Positions 35,144-43,039 of a stretch of 64,000 nt of DNA are shown here, one piece after another. The stretch's first letter is position 1. Each line of letters begins with the position of its first letter. The position numbers and the translations under genes were made by a program. A model generated the notes under the pieces. The model saw only the letters and a program-made list of their open reading frames with translations, searched no databases and was not told the origin of the DNA. The stretch comes from Microbacterium oxydans (GTDB lineage Bacteria; Actinomycetota; Actinomycetes; Actinomycetales; Microbacteriaceae), in the NCBI RefSeq assembly GCF_900095745.1, contig NZ_FMIR01000010.1, positions 115,845-179,844 on the forward strand. Direction: 5' to 3'.

Positions 35144-36874
35144 TCATGCCCGGCTCTGCTGACGGGTCGCGCCACGGGTGTCGAGCGCGAGCTCCTCGGC
35201 ATCCATCGCGGCGATCAGCTCGCGCATCACCTCTTCGTCGAGGTTGCCGGCATCACGCTCGGCGAGGAGGATCTCGCGCCGCACCTGCAGCCATCCCCGG
35301 GACAGGGCGACGAGGTCTTCGTACGACGGGCGGCTCGCGGCATCCTCCACCTTCTGCGCCTCGTCGGTGTCTTTCTCGACCCGGGTCATGCGCTTCGTGA
35401 ACGCGTCGAACACACTCAGATCGACCTCCCCGTACTTCGCCTCCCACTCGACCCGCTTCTCGGCCAGGAACTCCTTGCCGGCCTCGCGGCTCTTCGCCCT
35501 GACGTCGGCGAGCGCCGCTTCGTCTTCCTTCTCATCGGCGTCGCTGGCGATCCCGAGGCTCCGGATGAGCAGCGGCAGTGTGAGCCCCTGCAGCAGCAGC
35601 GTGCCGACGGTGACGATGAACGCGACCACGACGATCGCGTGCGAGGCCTCGCTGTCGAGCGTCGCGAGGTCGGCGGCGGCCACCGCGATCGCGAGGGTGA
35701 CCACGCCGCGCATGCCCGCCCAGGAGATGACGGCGCTGTCCTTCCAGGTGAGCTTGAGCCCCGCCATCCGGTCGCGCACGATCTGGCTGCGCAGCTCGTC
35801 GGCGGTGTAGTCCCCCCAGCGTCGGGACTTGCGGTGCCGCTTCGCGAACTCGCCGCTCTGCACGCCGCGATCCCACCGTTCGAGCTTCCTGCGGTCCTGG
35901 AAGTTCGCCCAGGCGCTCGTCGGATAGATGTAGAGCGGCCGCACGATCAGGACGACCAGCAGCACGGCCCCCGAGAGCAGGAGGATGTGCCCGACCGACT
36001 CGCTGCCGAGATCGCGGAGCACCCGCGGGAACTGCAGTCCGATGTAGGCGAACACGAAGCTCTCCAGCAGCAGGTCGGCCGAGAGCCAGAGCGGCTTCTC
36101 CTGCTGACGGGTCGTGTAGTCGGTGCGCGGGGAGTTGTAGCCGACGTAGAGACCCATCGCGACGACGGCGAGAACGCCGGAGCCCAGCAGATGCTCGGCG
36201 ATCGCGTAGGCGCCGAACGGAGCGAGGAGCCCGAACGTGCCGATCACGACCGCATCGCTGATGCGCATCCGCAGCTGGTGCAGGACGATGCCGAACACGA
36301 GGCCGATGCCGACCCCGATCACGACGGCGAGCAGGAACTGCCCGATCCCACCCCAGACCGAGACCGTGGCGCCGGCGAGGATCGCCGCGAACACCCGGTA
36401 CAGCGTGAGCGAGGTGGCGTCGTTGATGAGACTCTCGCCGGAGAGGACGGTCATGATCCGGCGGGGCAGACCGAGTCGGCGACCGATCGCCGCGGCGGAC
36501 ACCGCATCGGGCGGGGCGACGATCGCACCGAGCAGCAGCGCGCCGGGGAGGGTGAGCGCGGGGAAGATCCACCAGGCCACGAATCCGACGGCGAGGGCGG
36601 TGATCAGCACGAGCCAGATGCCGAGTCGCCGGATCTGCGGGAGGCTGCGCTTGAACCCGACGAAGGACACGTCGAGCGCCGCCGAGTACAACAGCGGCGG
36701 CAGCACCAGGCTGAGGAGCAGGTGCCCGTCGATGTCGATGTCGGGGACGAACGGGAGGAAGGAGACGGCGAGCGCCACGACCGTCACCAGCAGCGGCGCC
36801 GGCCACCCTCGTGAGCGCGCGAACGCCGCCACCGCGACCGAGCCGACGAGGACGTAGAAGATACCCGCTTCCAT
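35144..36874 (-). CDS. Na+/H+ antiporter, CPA1 (NhaP-like) family
   Basis: A 576-residue protein with about twelve membrane helices in residues 1-420 and a charged cytoplasmic C-terminal region of about 150 residues. The transport-site motifs GAIVAPPDAVSAAAIGRRLG and SGESLINDATSLTLYRVF (the ND motif) are clear, and a later SWAGMRGVVTLAIAVAA holds the conserved arginine. It exports Na+ (or K+) for H+ in pH and salt control. TACGCT lies 6 nt before the ATG, so the mRNA may be leaderless. Confidence 0.93.
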   Translation of the reverse strand: MEAGIFYVLVGSVAVAAFARSRGWPAPLLVTVVALAVSFLPFVPDIDIDGHLLLSLVLPPLLYSAALDVSFVGFKRSLPQIRRLGIWLVLITALAVGFVAWWIFPALTLPGALLLGAIVAPPDAVSAAAIGRRLGLPRRIMTVLSGESLINDATSLTLYRVFAAILAGATVSVWGGIGQFLLAVVIGVGIGLVFGIVLHQLRMRISDAVVIGTFGLLAPFGAYAIAEHLLGSGVLAVVAMGLYVGYNSPRTDYTTRQQEKPLWLSADLLLESFVFAYIGLQFPRVLRDLGSESVGHILLLSGAVLLVVLIVRPLYIYPTSAWANFQDRRKLERWDRGVQSGEFAKRHRKSRRWGDYTADELRSQIVRDRMAGLKLTWKDSAVISWAGMRGVVTLAIAVAAADLATLDSEASHAIVVVAFIVTVGTLLLQGLTLPLLIRSLGIASDADEKEDEAALADVRAKSREAGKEFLAEKRVEWEAKYGEVDLSVFDAFTKRMTRVEKDTDEAQKVEDAASRPSYEDLVALSRGWLQVRREILLAERDAGNLDEEVMRELIAAMDAEELALDTRGATRQQSRA

Positions 36875-36913
36875 GAGGGAAGCGTATCGCCGCCCCGCAG
36901 GGCAATGCGTCGA

Positions 36914-37237
36914 TCAGACGCGGCGCGAGGCGGGCCCGACGGGTTCGGTGACGGACTCCGCGCTGTCGGCGAGCGATTCGCGCAGGTCGGCGTTTTCGTC
37001 CTGCAACTCGAGCACCCGGGCGATCCCGACGATGTTGAGGCCGTCGTCTCGCAGCTGCGCCGCGCGCCGAAGCCGGTCGATGTCGTCGTCGCTGTACCGC
37101 CGAGTGCCGCCCTCGCTCCGCGCCGGCAGGAGCAGGCCCTTGCTCTCGAACAGCCGCAGCGTCGCTTCGGGAAGGTCGACGAGCTGGGCCGCCACGGCGA
37201 TGCCGTAGAGCGGTGTGCGTGAGTCGCGGTGCGTCAT
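36914..37237 (-). CDS. MerR-family heat-shock regulator, HspR-like
   Basis: A 107-residue MerR-type protein: winged helix PLYGIAVAAQLVDLPEATLR, then LFESKGLLLPARSEGGTRRY, SDDDIDRLRRAAQLRDDGLNIVGI, and a short coiled coil at the C-terminus (LELQDENADLRESLADS). HspR represses chaperone operons in actinobacteria and uses DnaK as co-repressor. It is divergent from an Hsp20 gene, 125 bases away, which supports a heat-shock role. HspR is usually with dnaK; this is a separate copy for the small heat-shock protein. Confidence 0.82.
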   Translation of the reverse strand: MTHRDSRTPLYGIAVAAQLVDLPEATLRLFESKGLLLPARSEGGTRRYSDDDIDRLRRAAQLRDDGLNIVGIARVLELQDENADLRESLADSAESVTEPVGPASRRV

Positions 37238-37362
37238 CCTGAAAAGTCCCTCAGCTCGAGTTGCGAGTTTTACGAAGTTGTTCTATAAAAAATCTACAGC
37301 AAGAGATGCAGATAACCTGCATCGAAACCTCGCCCGAATGGGCCGCACGAAAGGAGACACCC
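37238..37362 (+). promoter_or_regulatory. hsp20 promoter with two inverted repeats
   Basis: TTGCGA (37261-37266) and TATAAA (37284-37289) are spaced by 17 bases, one of the best promoters in the window, in an unusually AT-rich stretch. CTCG-AGTTG-CGAG overlaps the -35 box. GATGCAG-ATAAC-CTGCATC (37305-37323) is a perfect 7-5-7 repeat in the expected leader. AAAGGAG precedes the ATG. Either repeat could bind the divergent HspR-like regulator; neither matches the classical CTTGAGT half-site. Confidence 0.6.
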
Positions 37363-37785
37363 ATGGCACTCACCTTCGATCCCTTCAGTCAGCTCGATCG
37401 CTTCGCCGCGAGCGTGCTGGACTCCGTTCGCGCACCCCGGCTGATGCCGGTGGACCTGTACCGCGACGGCGACCGGTATATCCTGCACGCCGACCTGCCG
37501 GGAGTCGATCCCGGATCGATCGACGTCGACCTCGACGGCGGCCAGCTGACCCTCCGGGCGCAGCGCACGGCCGACAGCCGAGAAGGCGTGCGCTGGCTCG
37601 CCCGCGAGCGCGGCGCAGGTTCGTTCCTGCGGCAGTTCTCACTCGGCGAGGGCGTCGACCTCGACGGCATCAGCGCCTCGTACGACAGCGGCGTGCTCTC
37701 GGTGATCATCCCCGTGAGCGAACGCGCCAAGCCGCGCAAGATCACCGTGGAGTCCACCGAGCAGCGCCAGGCCATCGACGCCTGA
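37363..37785 (+). CDS. Hsp20 / alpha-crystallin small heat-shock protein
   Basis: A 140-residue ATP-independent holdase. The alpha-crystallin domain covers residues about 28-130 (MPVDLYRDGDRYILHADLPG, then DVDLDGGQLTLRAQR, and ISASYDSGVLSVIIPV with the GVL motif), followed by the short tail PRKITVES. The start is the ATG preceded by AAAGGAG; open frames that begin earlier run through the promoter. Confidence 0.95.
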   Translation: MALTFDPFSQLDRFAASVLDSVRAPRLMPVDLYRDGDRYILHADLPGVDPGSIDVDLDGGQLTLRAQRTADSREGVRWLARERGAGSFLRQFSLGEGVDLDGISASYDSGVLSVIIPVSERAKPRKITVESTEQRQAIDA

Positions 37786-37791
37786 CCCTCC

Positions 37792-37818
37792 GGGGGCGGC
37801 GCCGCGTGCGCCGCCCCC
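37792..37818 (+). terminator. Terminator hairpin after hsp20
   Basis: GGGGGCGGCGC-CGCGT-GCGCCGCCCCC forms a perfect 11-bp stem with a 5-base loop 6 bases after the stop codon, followed by TCGCCTCGCTCC without a T run. Confidence 0.75.
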
Positions 37819-37968
37819 TCGCCTCGCTCCCCGAGCAGAGCTACAGCGCCGCCTGGCACATCCGCTGCCGACTCGCGCGCCGGACTCTCCAGGAAGCTTT
37901 GACCCCCGCCACGCCGCTCGCGGCCTGATCGGGGAATGCCGGAGGGCGGCGGCGGGTTGTCCCTCGGG

Positions 37969-39009
37969 ATGAATGACGTCGCCCTCTCCGTCCTCGACCT
38001 CGTCCCGGTGCGCACCGGCCAGACCAGTGCCGAGGCCATCGCCGCCTCCCTGTCCCTCGCCCAGATCGCCGATCGGCTCGGCTACCGCCGGTACTGGTTC
38101 GCCGAGCACCACAACATGCCGTCGGTGGCATCCACCACACCTCCGGTACTGATCGCGGCGGCCGCCACCCGCACCTCCCGCATGCGCCTGGGCTCCGGCG
38201 GCGTGATGCTGCCCAACCACGCCCCGCTCATCGTCGCCGAGCAGTTCGCGGCGCTCGAGGCGATCGCGCCCGGACGCATCGACCTGGGTCTCGGCCGCGC
38301 CCCCGGCAGTGACCCCGTCATCACCCAGCTGCTGCGCGGCTCGGGCACCACGAGCGACGTCGAGCAGTTCCCCCGCCACGTGCAGGACATCGCAGCCCTC
38401 CTCTCCGCCGACGGTGCCGCGCTGCGTTTCACCTCGGGCGGCGAGTACACCGTGCGCGCGACACCCGCCGCGACCGGCACCCCCGAGGTGTGGCTGCTCG
38501 GTTCGAGCGACTACTCGGCGCAGCTGGCCGCCTCGCACGGCCTGCCCTACGTCTTCGCGAACCACTTCTCGGGTCAGGGCCTCGAGCGCGCGCTCGACCT
38601 GTACCGCACCGGCTACCGTCCGAGCGAGGAGCACCCGGAGCCGCGCACCTTCCTCACGGTGAACGCGGTCGCCGCACCCACGCAGGAGGAGGCGGAGGCA
38701 CGCGCCCTCCCGCAGCTGCGCATGATGGCGCGACTGCGCCTGAATCAGCCGCTCGCCGCGCTCGAGACCGTCGAGCAGGCGGCCGCCGCCGAGACCGACG
38801 CCGCGACCGACGAGGTCGTGCAGGCCGCCCGCTCGCGCTGGTTCGTGGGTACGGGCGAGAGTGTGGCCGCGGAGATCGGCGCCTTCGCCGAACGATACGG
38901 CGTCGACGAGGTCATGCTGTCTCCGGTCGCCGGCGCCTACGACGCCGAGCCGAACGACGCACCGACCGGTCGCGCACAGACACTCGAGCTCATCGCCGCA
39001 GCACGCTGA
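37969..39009 (+). CDS. Luciferase-like flavin monooxygenase, MsnO8 type
   Basis: A 346-residue bacterial luciferase-like TIM barrel. The family opening LSVLDLVPVRTGQT, the GYRRYWFAEHHNMPS stretch, LIAAAATRTSRMRLGSGGVMLPNH, and GRIDLGLGRAPGSDP mark the MsnO8 (LLM class, F420- or FMNH2-using) subgroup. Substrate is unknown. I use the ATG at 37969 (MNDVALSVLD), which matches the family start. It stands alone between hsp20 and the small ORF; no obvious ribosome-binding site is visible. Confidence 0.85.
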   Translation: MNDVALSVLDLVPVRTGQTSAEAIAASLSLAQIADRLGYRRYWFAEHHNMPSVASTTPPVLIAAAATRTSRMRLGSGGVMLPNHAPLIVAEQFAALEAIAPGRIDLGLGRAPGSDPVITQLLRGSGTTSDVEQFPRHVQDIAALLSADGAALRFTSGGEYTVRATPAATGTPEVWLLGSSDYSAQLAASHGLPYVFANHFSGQGLERALDLYRTGYRPSEEHPEPRTFLTVNAVAAPTQEEAEARALPQLRMMARLRLNQPLAALETVEQAAAAETDAATDEVVQAARSRWFVGTGESVAAEIGAFAERYGVDEVMLSPVAGAYDAEPNDAPTGRAQTLELIAAAR

Positions 39010-39125
39010 TCACCTGTCAAGCCCTGGTTTTCCCGCCGGTTCAGGCGTAGCGTCACGAACAGTGCCGTCGACAGGGGCGCAGCCCCTTCGGCGATCGCAC
39101 TGTCGGCAGCAGCAGAAGGAGTTCG
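39010..39125 (+). promoter_or_regulatory. Promoter and structured leader of the 70-residue gene
   Basis: A TAGCGT box (39048-39053) places the transcript start near 39060. The leader can fold: CAGTGC (39060-39065) with GCACTG (39097-39102) closing over AGGGGC-GCA-GCCCCT (39073-39087). AGAAGGAG follows directly before the ATG pair. Confidence 0.45.
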
Positions 39126-39338
39126 ATGATGAGCACCACCAAGACTCTCGCCCTCTGGGTCGCCTATGGCCGCAACGGCGTCGTCGGCAGCATCCGCCAC
39201 GATGACGACGGCTACACGGTGACGATGGTCGGCTCCGACGAGGTGACCGGGACGTACCCGAACCTCGCGTCGGCCAAGGGTGCCCTGCATTCCCATATGG
39301 CTCCGGGCAGCGACTGGCCGCGTTTCCAGGAGCACTGA
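39126..39338 (+). CDS. Small conserved-looking protein of unknown function
   Basis: A 70-residue protein with no signal peptide or membrane helix. Predicted strands run through LALWVAYGRNGVVGSIRHDD, GYTVTMVGSDEVTGTYPNLA, then a helix and the tail PGSDWPRFQEH. It looks like a small alpha-beta domain that follows a methyltransferase-like or DNA-binding fold, but I do not recognise it. Two ATGs are adjacent; the second (39129) has the better spacing, 7 nt from AAGGAG. Good ribosome-binding site and codon use support a real gene. Confidence 0.7.
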   Translation: MMSTTKTLALWVAYGRNGVVGSIRHDDDGYTVTMVGSDEVTGTYPNLASAKGALHSHMAPGSDWPRFQEH

Positions 39339-39348
39339 ACCACGGCAT

Positions 39349-39377
39349 CCGCCTGACCGTGCTGGGCGGTCGGGCGG
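39349..39377. terminator. Convergent terminator hairpin
   Basis: CCGCCTGACCG (39349-39359) pairs with CGGTCGGGCGG (39367-39377) through one T-G wobble. It lies between the stops of the small ORF and pheA. Confidence 0.6.
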
Positions 39378-39383
39378 GTGGCG

Positions 39384-40325
39384 TCAGACGTCGGGCTCGC
39401 CGGAGAGGATTCCGCGCAGCCAGTCGCGCGCCTCGATGAAGATGTCGTCGGAGTAGCGCTCGGGGTAGTGCACGATCTGCCGGTCGGCGCGCGGGTACGA
39501 ACCGAGAAACACCACGCGAGGGCTGAACCGCCGGATGCCGAGCAGCGCATCGGCCATGCGCTCGTGCTCGATGTGCCCGTCGGCGTCGATGACGAACCGG
39601 TAGCGGCCGAGTTCGTCGCCGATCGGCCGCGATTCGATGAGCGACAGGTTTATGCCGCGGGTCGAGAACTGCTCGAGCATCTCGAGGAGCGAGCCGGGGT
39701 GGTCGTGCGGGAGCTCGACGATCAGTGAGGTCTTGTCCGCCCCGGTCGGCTCGGGTGAACGGGTCGTGCGGGTGACGAGCACGAAGCGGGTCACGGCCTG
39801 GGCGTTGTCGCCGATGCCCTCTGCGAGCACGTCGACGTCGTAGTGGTTCACGATGCCCGGTGCCGCGATGGCTGCCTGCGCGGGCAGCGTGCCGTCGAGG
39901 ACGCCGATCGCGGATGCGACGTTGCTCGATGCGGGCACGTGCGAGTGCGAGGGGAGGTGTGCGCCGAGCCAACCGTGGCACTGGGCATAGGCGACCGGAT
40001 GCGCCGCGATCACCTCGACCTGGTCGAGCGTCGTCCCCCGCGGCGCGACCAGCACGAAGTTGACCCGCACCAGGTATTCGCCGACGATGCGCAGGCCGGG
40101 GAGCGTCGCGAGGGCATCTTGCGTGGTGGAGACGCCGCCCTCGATCGAGTTCTCGATCGCGATCATCGCGGCGTCGCTGCGGCCCTCGAGCACGTCGGCC
40201 AGAGCTTCACCGACGTTGTGCACGGAGCGCCACTGCTGACCGCGGGCCTCGGCCACCTGCTCCAGCGCCGCCTCCGTGAAGGTTCCGGCAGGGCCCAGAT
40301 AGCTGTAGGTACGGCGTTCAGTCAC
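39384..40325 (-). CDS. pheA: Prephenate dehydratase PheA
   Basis: A 313-residue enzyme that turns prephenate into phenylpyruvate for phenylalanine synthesis. The catalytic domain begins [18 protein letters not shown] and carries the AVTRFVLV (TRF) motif; the C-terminal ACT domain (from about residue 205) has [26 protein letters not shown], where ESRP binds phenylalanine for feedback. GTG at 40325 is chosen because TAAGGT lies 7 nt upstream (leaderless pattern); another GTG three codons earlier (40334) is possible. No chorismate mutase domain. Confidence 0.94.
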   Translation of the reverse strand: MTERRTYSYLGPAGTFTEAALEQVAEARGQQWRSVHNVGEALADVLEGRSDAAMIAIENSIEGGVSTTQDALATLPGLRIVGEYLVRVNFVLVAPRGTTLDQVEVIAAHPVAYAQCHGWLGAHLPSHSHVPASSNVASAIGVLDGTLPAQAAIAAPGIVNHYDVDVLAEGIGDNAQAVTRFVLVTRTTRSPEPTGADKTSLIVELPHDHPGSLLEMLEQFSTRGINLSLIESRPIGDELGRYRFVIDADGHIEHERMADALLGIRRFSPRVVFLGSYPRADRQIVHYPERYSDDIFIEARDWLRGILSGEPDV

Positions 40326-40412
40326 GGGTTTCACCTTATCCCTCTGCCGGGAGAGCGATATGCGGATGACTTCGCGGATGCGAACCGGGCGATCAGGGGG
40401 CAGACTGAAGAG

Positions 40413-42056
40413 ATGACCAGCCGTGCCGGCCTCCCCGCGGAGGAAAGTGACCTGATCGATGTCGACGAGCTGATCGCCGCGTACTACGACCGCACGCCGA
40501 ACCCAGAAGTCGCCGCCGAGAGGGTCGTGTTCGGCACGAGCGGCCACCGCGGTTCGTCGCTGTCGAACAGCTTCAACGAGAACCACATCCTCGCCACGAC
40601 TCAGGCGATCGTGGACTACCGGGCGGCCCAGGGCATCGCCGGTCCGCTGTTCCTCGGCCGCGACACGCATGCACTCTCGCTGCCCGCCGAGCGCAGCGCG
40701 ATCGAGGTGCTGCTCGCCAACGGTGTGGATGTGCGCGTCGACTCCCGCGACTCGTGGGTGCCGACGCCGGCGCTCAGCCACGCGATCCTCACCTACAACC
40801 GCGGACGCGCGGCGGACGACCCGGGCCGCGCCGACGGCATCGTCGTGACCCCGTCGCACAACCCTCCGCGTGACGGCGGCTTCAAGTACAACCCGCCGCA
40901 CGGCGGACCCGCCGACACCGATGCCACCGGCTGGATCGCCGACCGGGCGAACGCGCTGATCGCCGCGGGGCTCGAGGGCGTCAAGTCGGTGCGGTTCGCC
41001 GACGTCGACTGGGATGCGCTCAACGGCTACGACTTCCGCGACGCCTACGTGCGTGACCTGCCCTCGATCATCGACATCGATGCGATCCGCACCGCCGGGG
41101 TCAGCATCGGCGCCGACCCCCTGGGCGGAGCATCCGTCGAGTACTGGTCGCTGATCGCCGAGATGCACGATCTCGACCTCACCGTCGTGAATCCCGAGGT
41201 CGACCCGACCTGGCGCTTCATGACCCTGGACTGGGACGAGAAGATCCGGATGGACCCGTCGTCGCCCTCGGCGATGGCCTCGTTGGTCGCGAAGAAGGGT
41301 TCCTACGACGTCCTCACCGGGAATGACGCCGACGCCGACCGGCACGGCATCGTCACCCCGGATGCCGGGCTGATGAACCCGAACCACTACCTGGCCGTCG
41401 CGATCGACTACCTCTTCTCGCACCGGCAGGACTGGCCGCGGGATGCCGCGATCGGCAAGACGCTCGTGTCGTCGATGATCATCGACCGCGTCGCCGAGTC
41501 GCTCGGCCGGCGCCTGCTGGAGGTGCCCGTCGGGTTCAAGTGGTTCGTGCCCGGCCTGCTCGACGGCTCGGTCGCGTTCGGCGGCGAGGAGTCTGCCGGA
41601 GCATCCTTCCTCCGCCGAGACGGCTCGGTCTGGTCGACCGACAAGGACGGCATCCTGCTGTGCCTGTTGGCCGCCGAGATCATCGCCGTCACCGGCAAGA
41701 CGCCGTCGGAGCGCTACCGCGAGCTGGAGGCTGCCTTCGGCGCATCCGCCTATCAGCGCGTCGATGCTCCCGCGACGCCCGAGCAGAAGGCGACGCTCGC
41801 GAAGCTCGCTCCCGAGGCCGTGACGGCGACGACTCTGGCCGGCGAAGACATCTCGGCGAAGCTCTCGCACGCACCGGGCAACGGCGCGGCGATCGGTGGC
41901 CTCAAGGTGCAGACCGAGCACGCCTGGTTCGCCGCCCGGCCGTCGGGCACCGAAGACGTCTACAAGTTGTACGCCGAGAGTCTGCGCGGCCCGGAGCACC
42001 TCGCCGAGGTGCAGGCCGAGGCGCGCGCCGTGGTGTCGGCTGCGCTCGAGGGCTGA
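40413..42056 (+). CDS. pgm: Phosphoglucomutase (alpha-D-glucose phosphate-specific)
   Basis: A 547-residue phosphohexomutase interconverting glucose 1- and 6-phosphate. Key parts: [12 protein letters not shown] near the N-terminus, the phosphoserine loop [13 protein letters not shown], the metal loop [11 protein letters not shown], the sugar loop [12 protein letters not shown], and the phosphate-binding loop [11 protein letters not shown]. Length matches the family (about 545). It complements galTKE 13 kb away by routing galactose-derived glucose 1-phosphate. CAGACT lies 6 nt before the ATG, with GAAGAG also able to act as a weak ribosome-binding site. Confidence 0.96.
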   Translation: MTSRAGLPAEESDLIDVDELIAAYYDRTPNPEVAAERVVFGTSGHRGSSLSNSFNENHILATTQAIVDYRAAQGIAGPLFLGRDTHALSLPAERSAIEVLLANGVDVRVDSRDSWVPTPALSHAILTYNRGRAADDPGRADGIVVTPSHNPPRDGGFKYNPPHGGPADTDATGWIADRANALIAAGLEGVKSVRFADVDWDALNGYDFRDAYVRDLPSIIDIDAIRTAGVSIGADPLGGASVEYWSLIAEMHDLDLTVVNPEVDPTWRFMTLDWDEKIRMDPSSPSAMASLVAKKGSYDVLTGNDADADRHGIVTPDAGLMNPNHYLAVAIDYLFSHRQDWPRDAAIGKTLVSSMIIDRVAESLGRRLLEVPVGFKWFVPGLLDGSVAFGGEESAGASFLRRDGSVWSTDKDGILLCLLAAEIIAVTGKTPSERYRELEAAFGASAYQRVDAPATPEQKATLAKLAPEAVTATTLAGEDISAKLSHAPGNGAAIGGLKVQTEHAWFAARPSGTEDVYKLYAESLRGPEHLAEVQAEARAVVSAALEG

Positions 42057-42075
42057 CCCGAGCGCTTCTGCGCCG

Positions 42076-42118
42076 CAGAGGGTCGAGGGAGCGACCGGGT
42101 CGCTCCCTCGACCCTCTG
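42076..42118. terminator. 43-bp perfect palindrome, bidirectional terminator
   Basis: The whole stretch is a perfect palindrome around one central base (42097), beginning CAGAGGGTCGAGGGAGCGAC and mirrored. It separates the convergent pgm and surface-protein genes, 20 bases after the pgm stop and 4 before the surface-protein stop. It has no T run but its stability makes it a plausible two-way terminator. Confidence 0.85.
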
Positions 42119-42121
42119 TCG

Positions 42122-43039
42122 TCAGCGCTTGACGTAGGTCTCGGCCTGCTTCTTGACCGCCTCGGTCACCACACCCGTGCCACCGAGGATGACGATCTTC
42201 TGGGGCTTCAGACGCGCCAGCTCCTGAGCGACCACCGGCGGCAGCGCCCCCGGCTCCGTCAGGAGCACCGGACCACCGAAGTGCCCCGCCGCGGCCGCAC
42301 CGGCCAACGCATCCGGGAAGTCCCGCCCGTTCGCGAGATACACCACCGGCACGCCAGCTGTCGGGAATGACGCCACCGAGACCGCTACCGCCGTCTCATA
42401 CCGACCAGGACCCGACTGACGGGAAACACCGCCCGTCGTGTACGCACCCGCCTGCTTCTTGACCGCCTCGGTCACCACACCAGTGCCACCGAGGATCACG
42501 ATCCGCTGCGGCTTCAGACGCGCCAGCTCCGCCGCCACCACCGGCGGCAACGCGCCCGGCTCCGTCAACAGCACCGGACCACCGAAGTGTCCCGCCGCCG
42601 CCGCACCGGCCAACGCATCCGGGAAGCCTCGCCCGTTCGCGAGATACACCACCGGCACACCGGCCGTCGGGAACGACGCCACCGAGACCGCCACCGCCGT
42701 CTCATACCGCCCCGGACCCGACTGCCGAGTCACGCCGCCTGTCGTGTAGGCACCCGCCTGCTTCTTGACCGCCTCGGACACCACACCCGTGCCACCGAGG
42801 ATCACGATCTTCTGCGGCTTCAGACGCGCCAGCTCCGCGGCCACGACGGGTGGCAACGCGCCCGGCTCCGTCAACAGCACCGGACCACCGAAGTGCCCCG
42901 CCGCCGCTGCGCCCGCCAACGCATCCGGGAAGTCCCGCCCGTTCGCGAGATACACCACCGGCACACCTGCCGTCGGGAACGACGCCACCGACACCGCCAC
43001 CGCCGTCTCATACCGACCAGGACCCGACTGACGGGAAAC
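42122..43039 (-). repeat. Three tandem 306-bp repeats encoding CWB2 domains
   Basis: Units at 43039-42734, 42733-42428 and 42427-42122 each encode about 102 residues beginning V(S/T)RQSGPGRYETAVAVS and including YLANGR(D/G)FPDALAG and KIVILGGTGVV. The encoded units differ at only a few residues (for example NGRDFPD/NGRGFPD, PQKIV/PQRIV, VAAELA/VAQELA). Such close identity points to recent duplication or gene conversion. Confidence 0.9.

Noticed and set aside
37215..37928. A 237-codon plus-strand frame over hsp20
   Set aside because: It is out of frame with the Hsp20 gene, crosses the promoter and the terminator hairpin, and its translation is Arg-rich.
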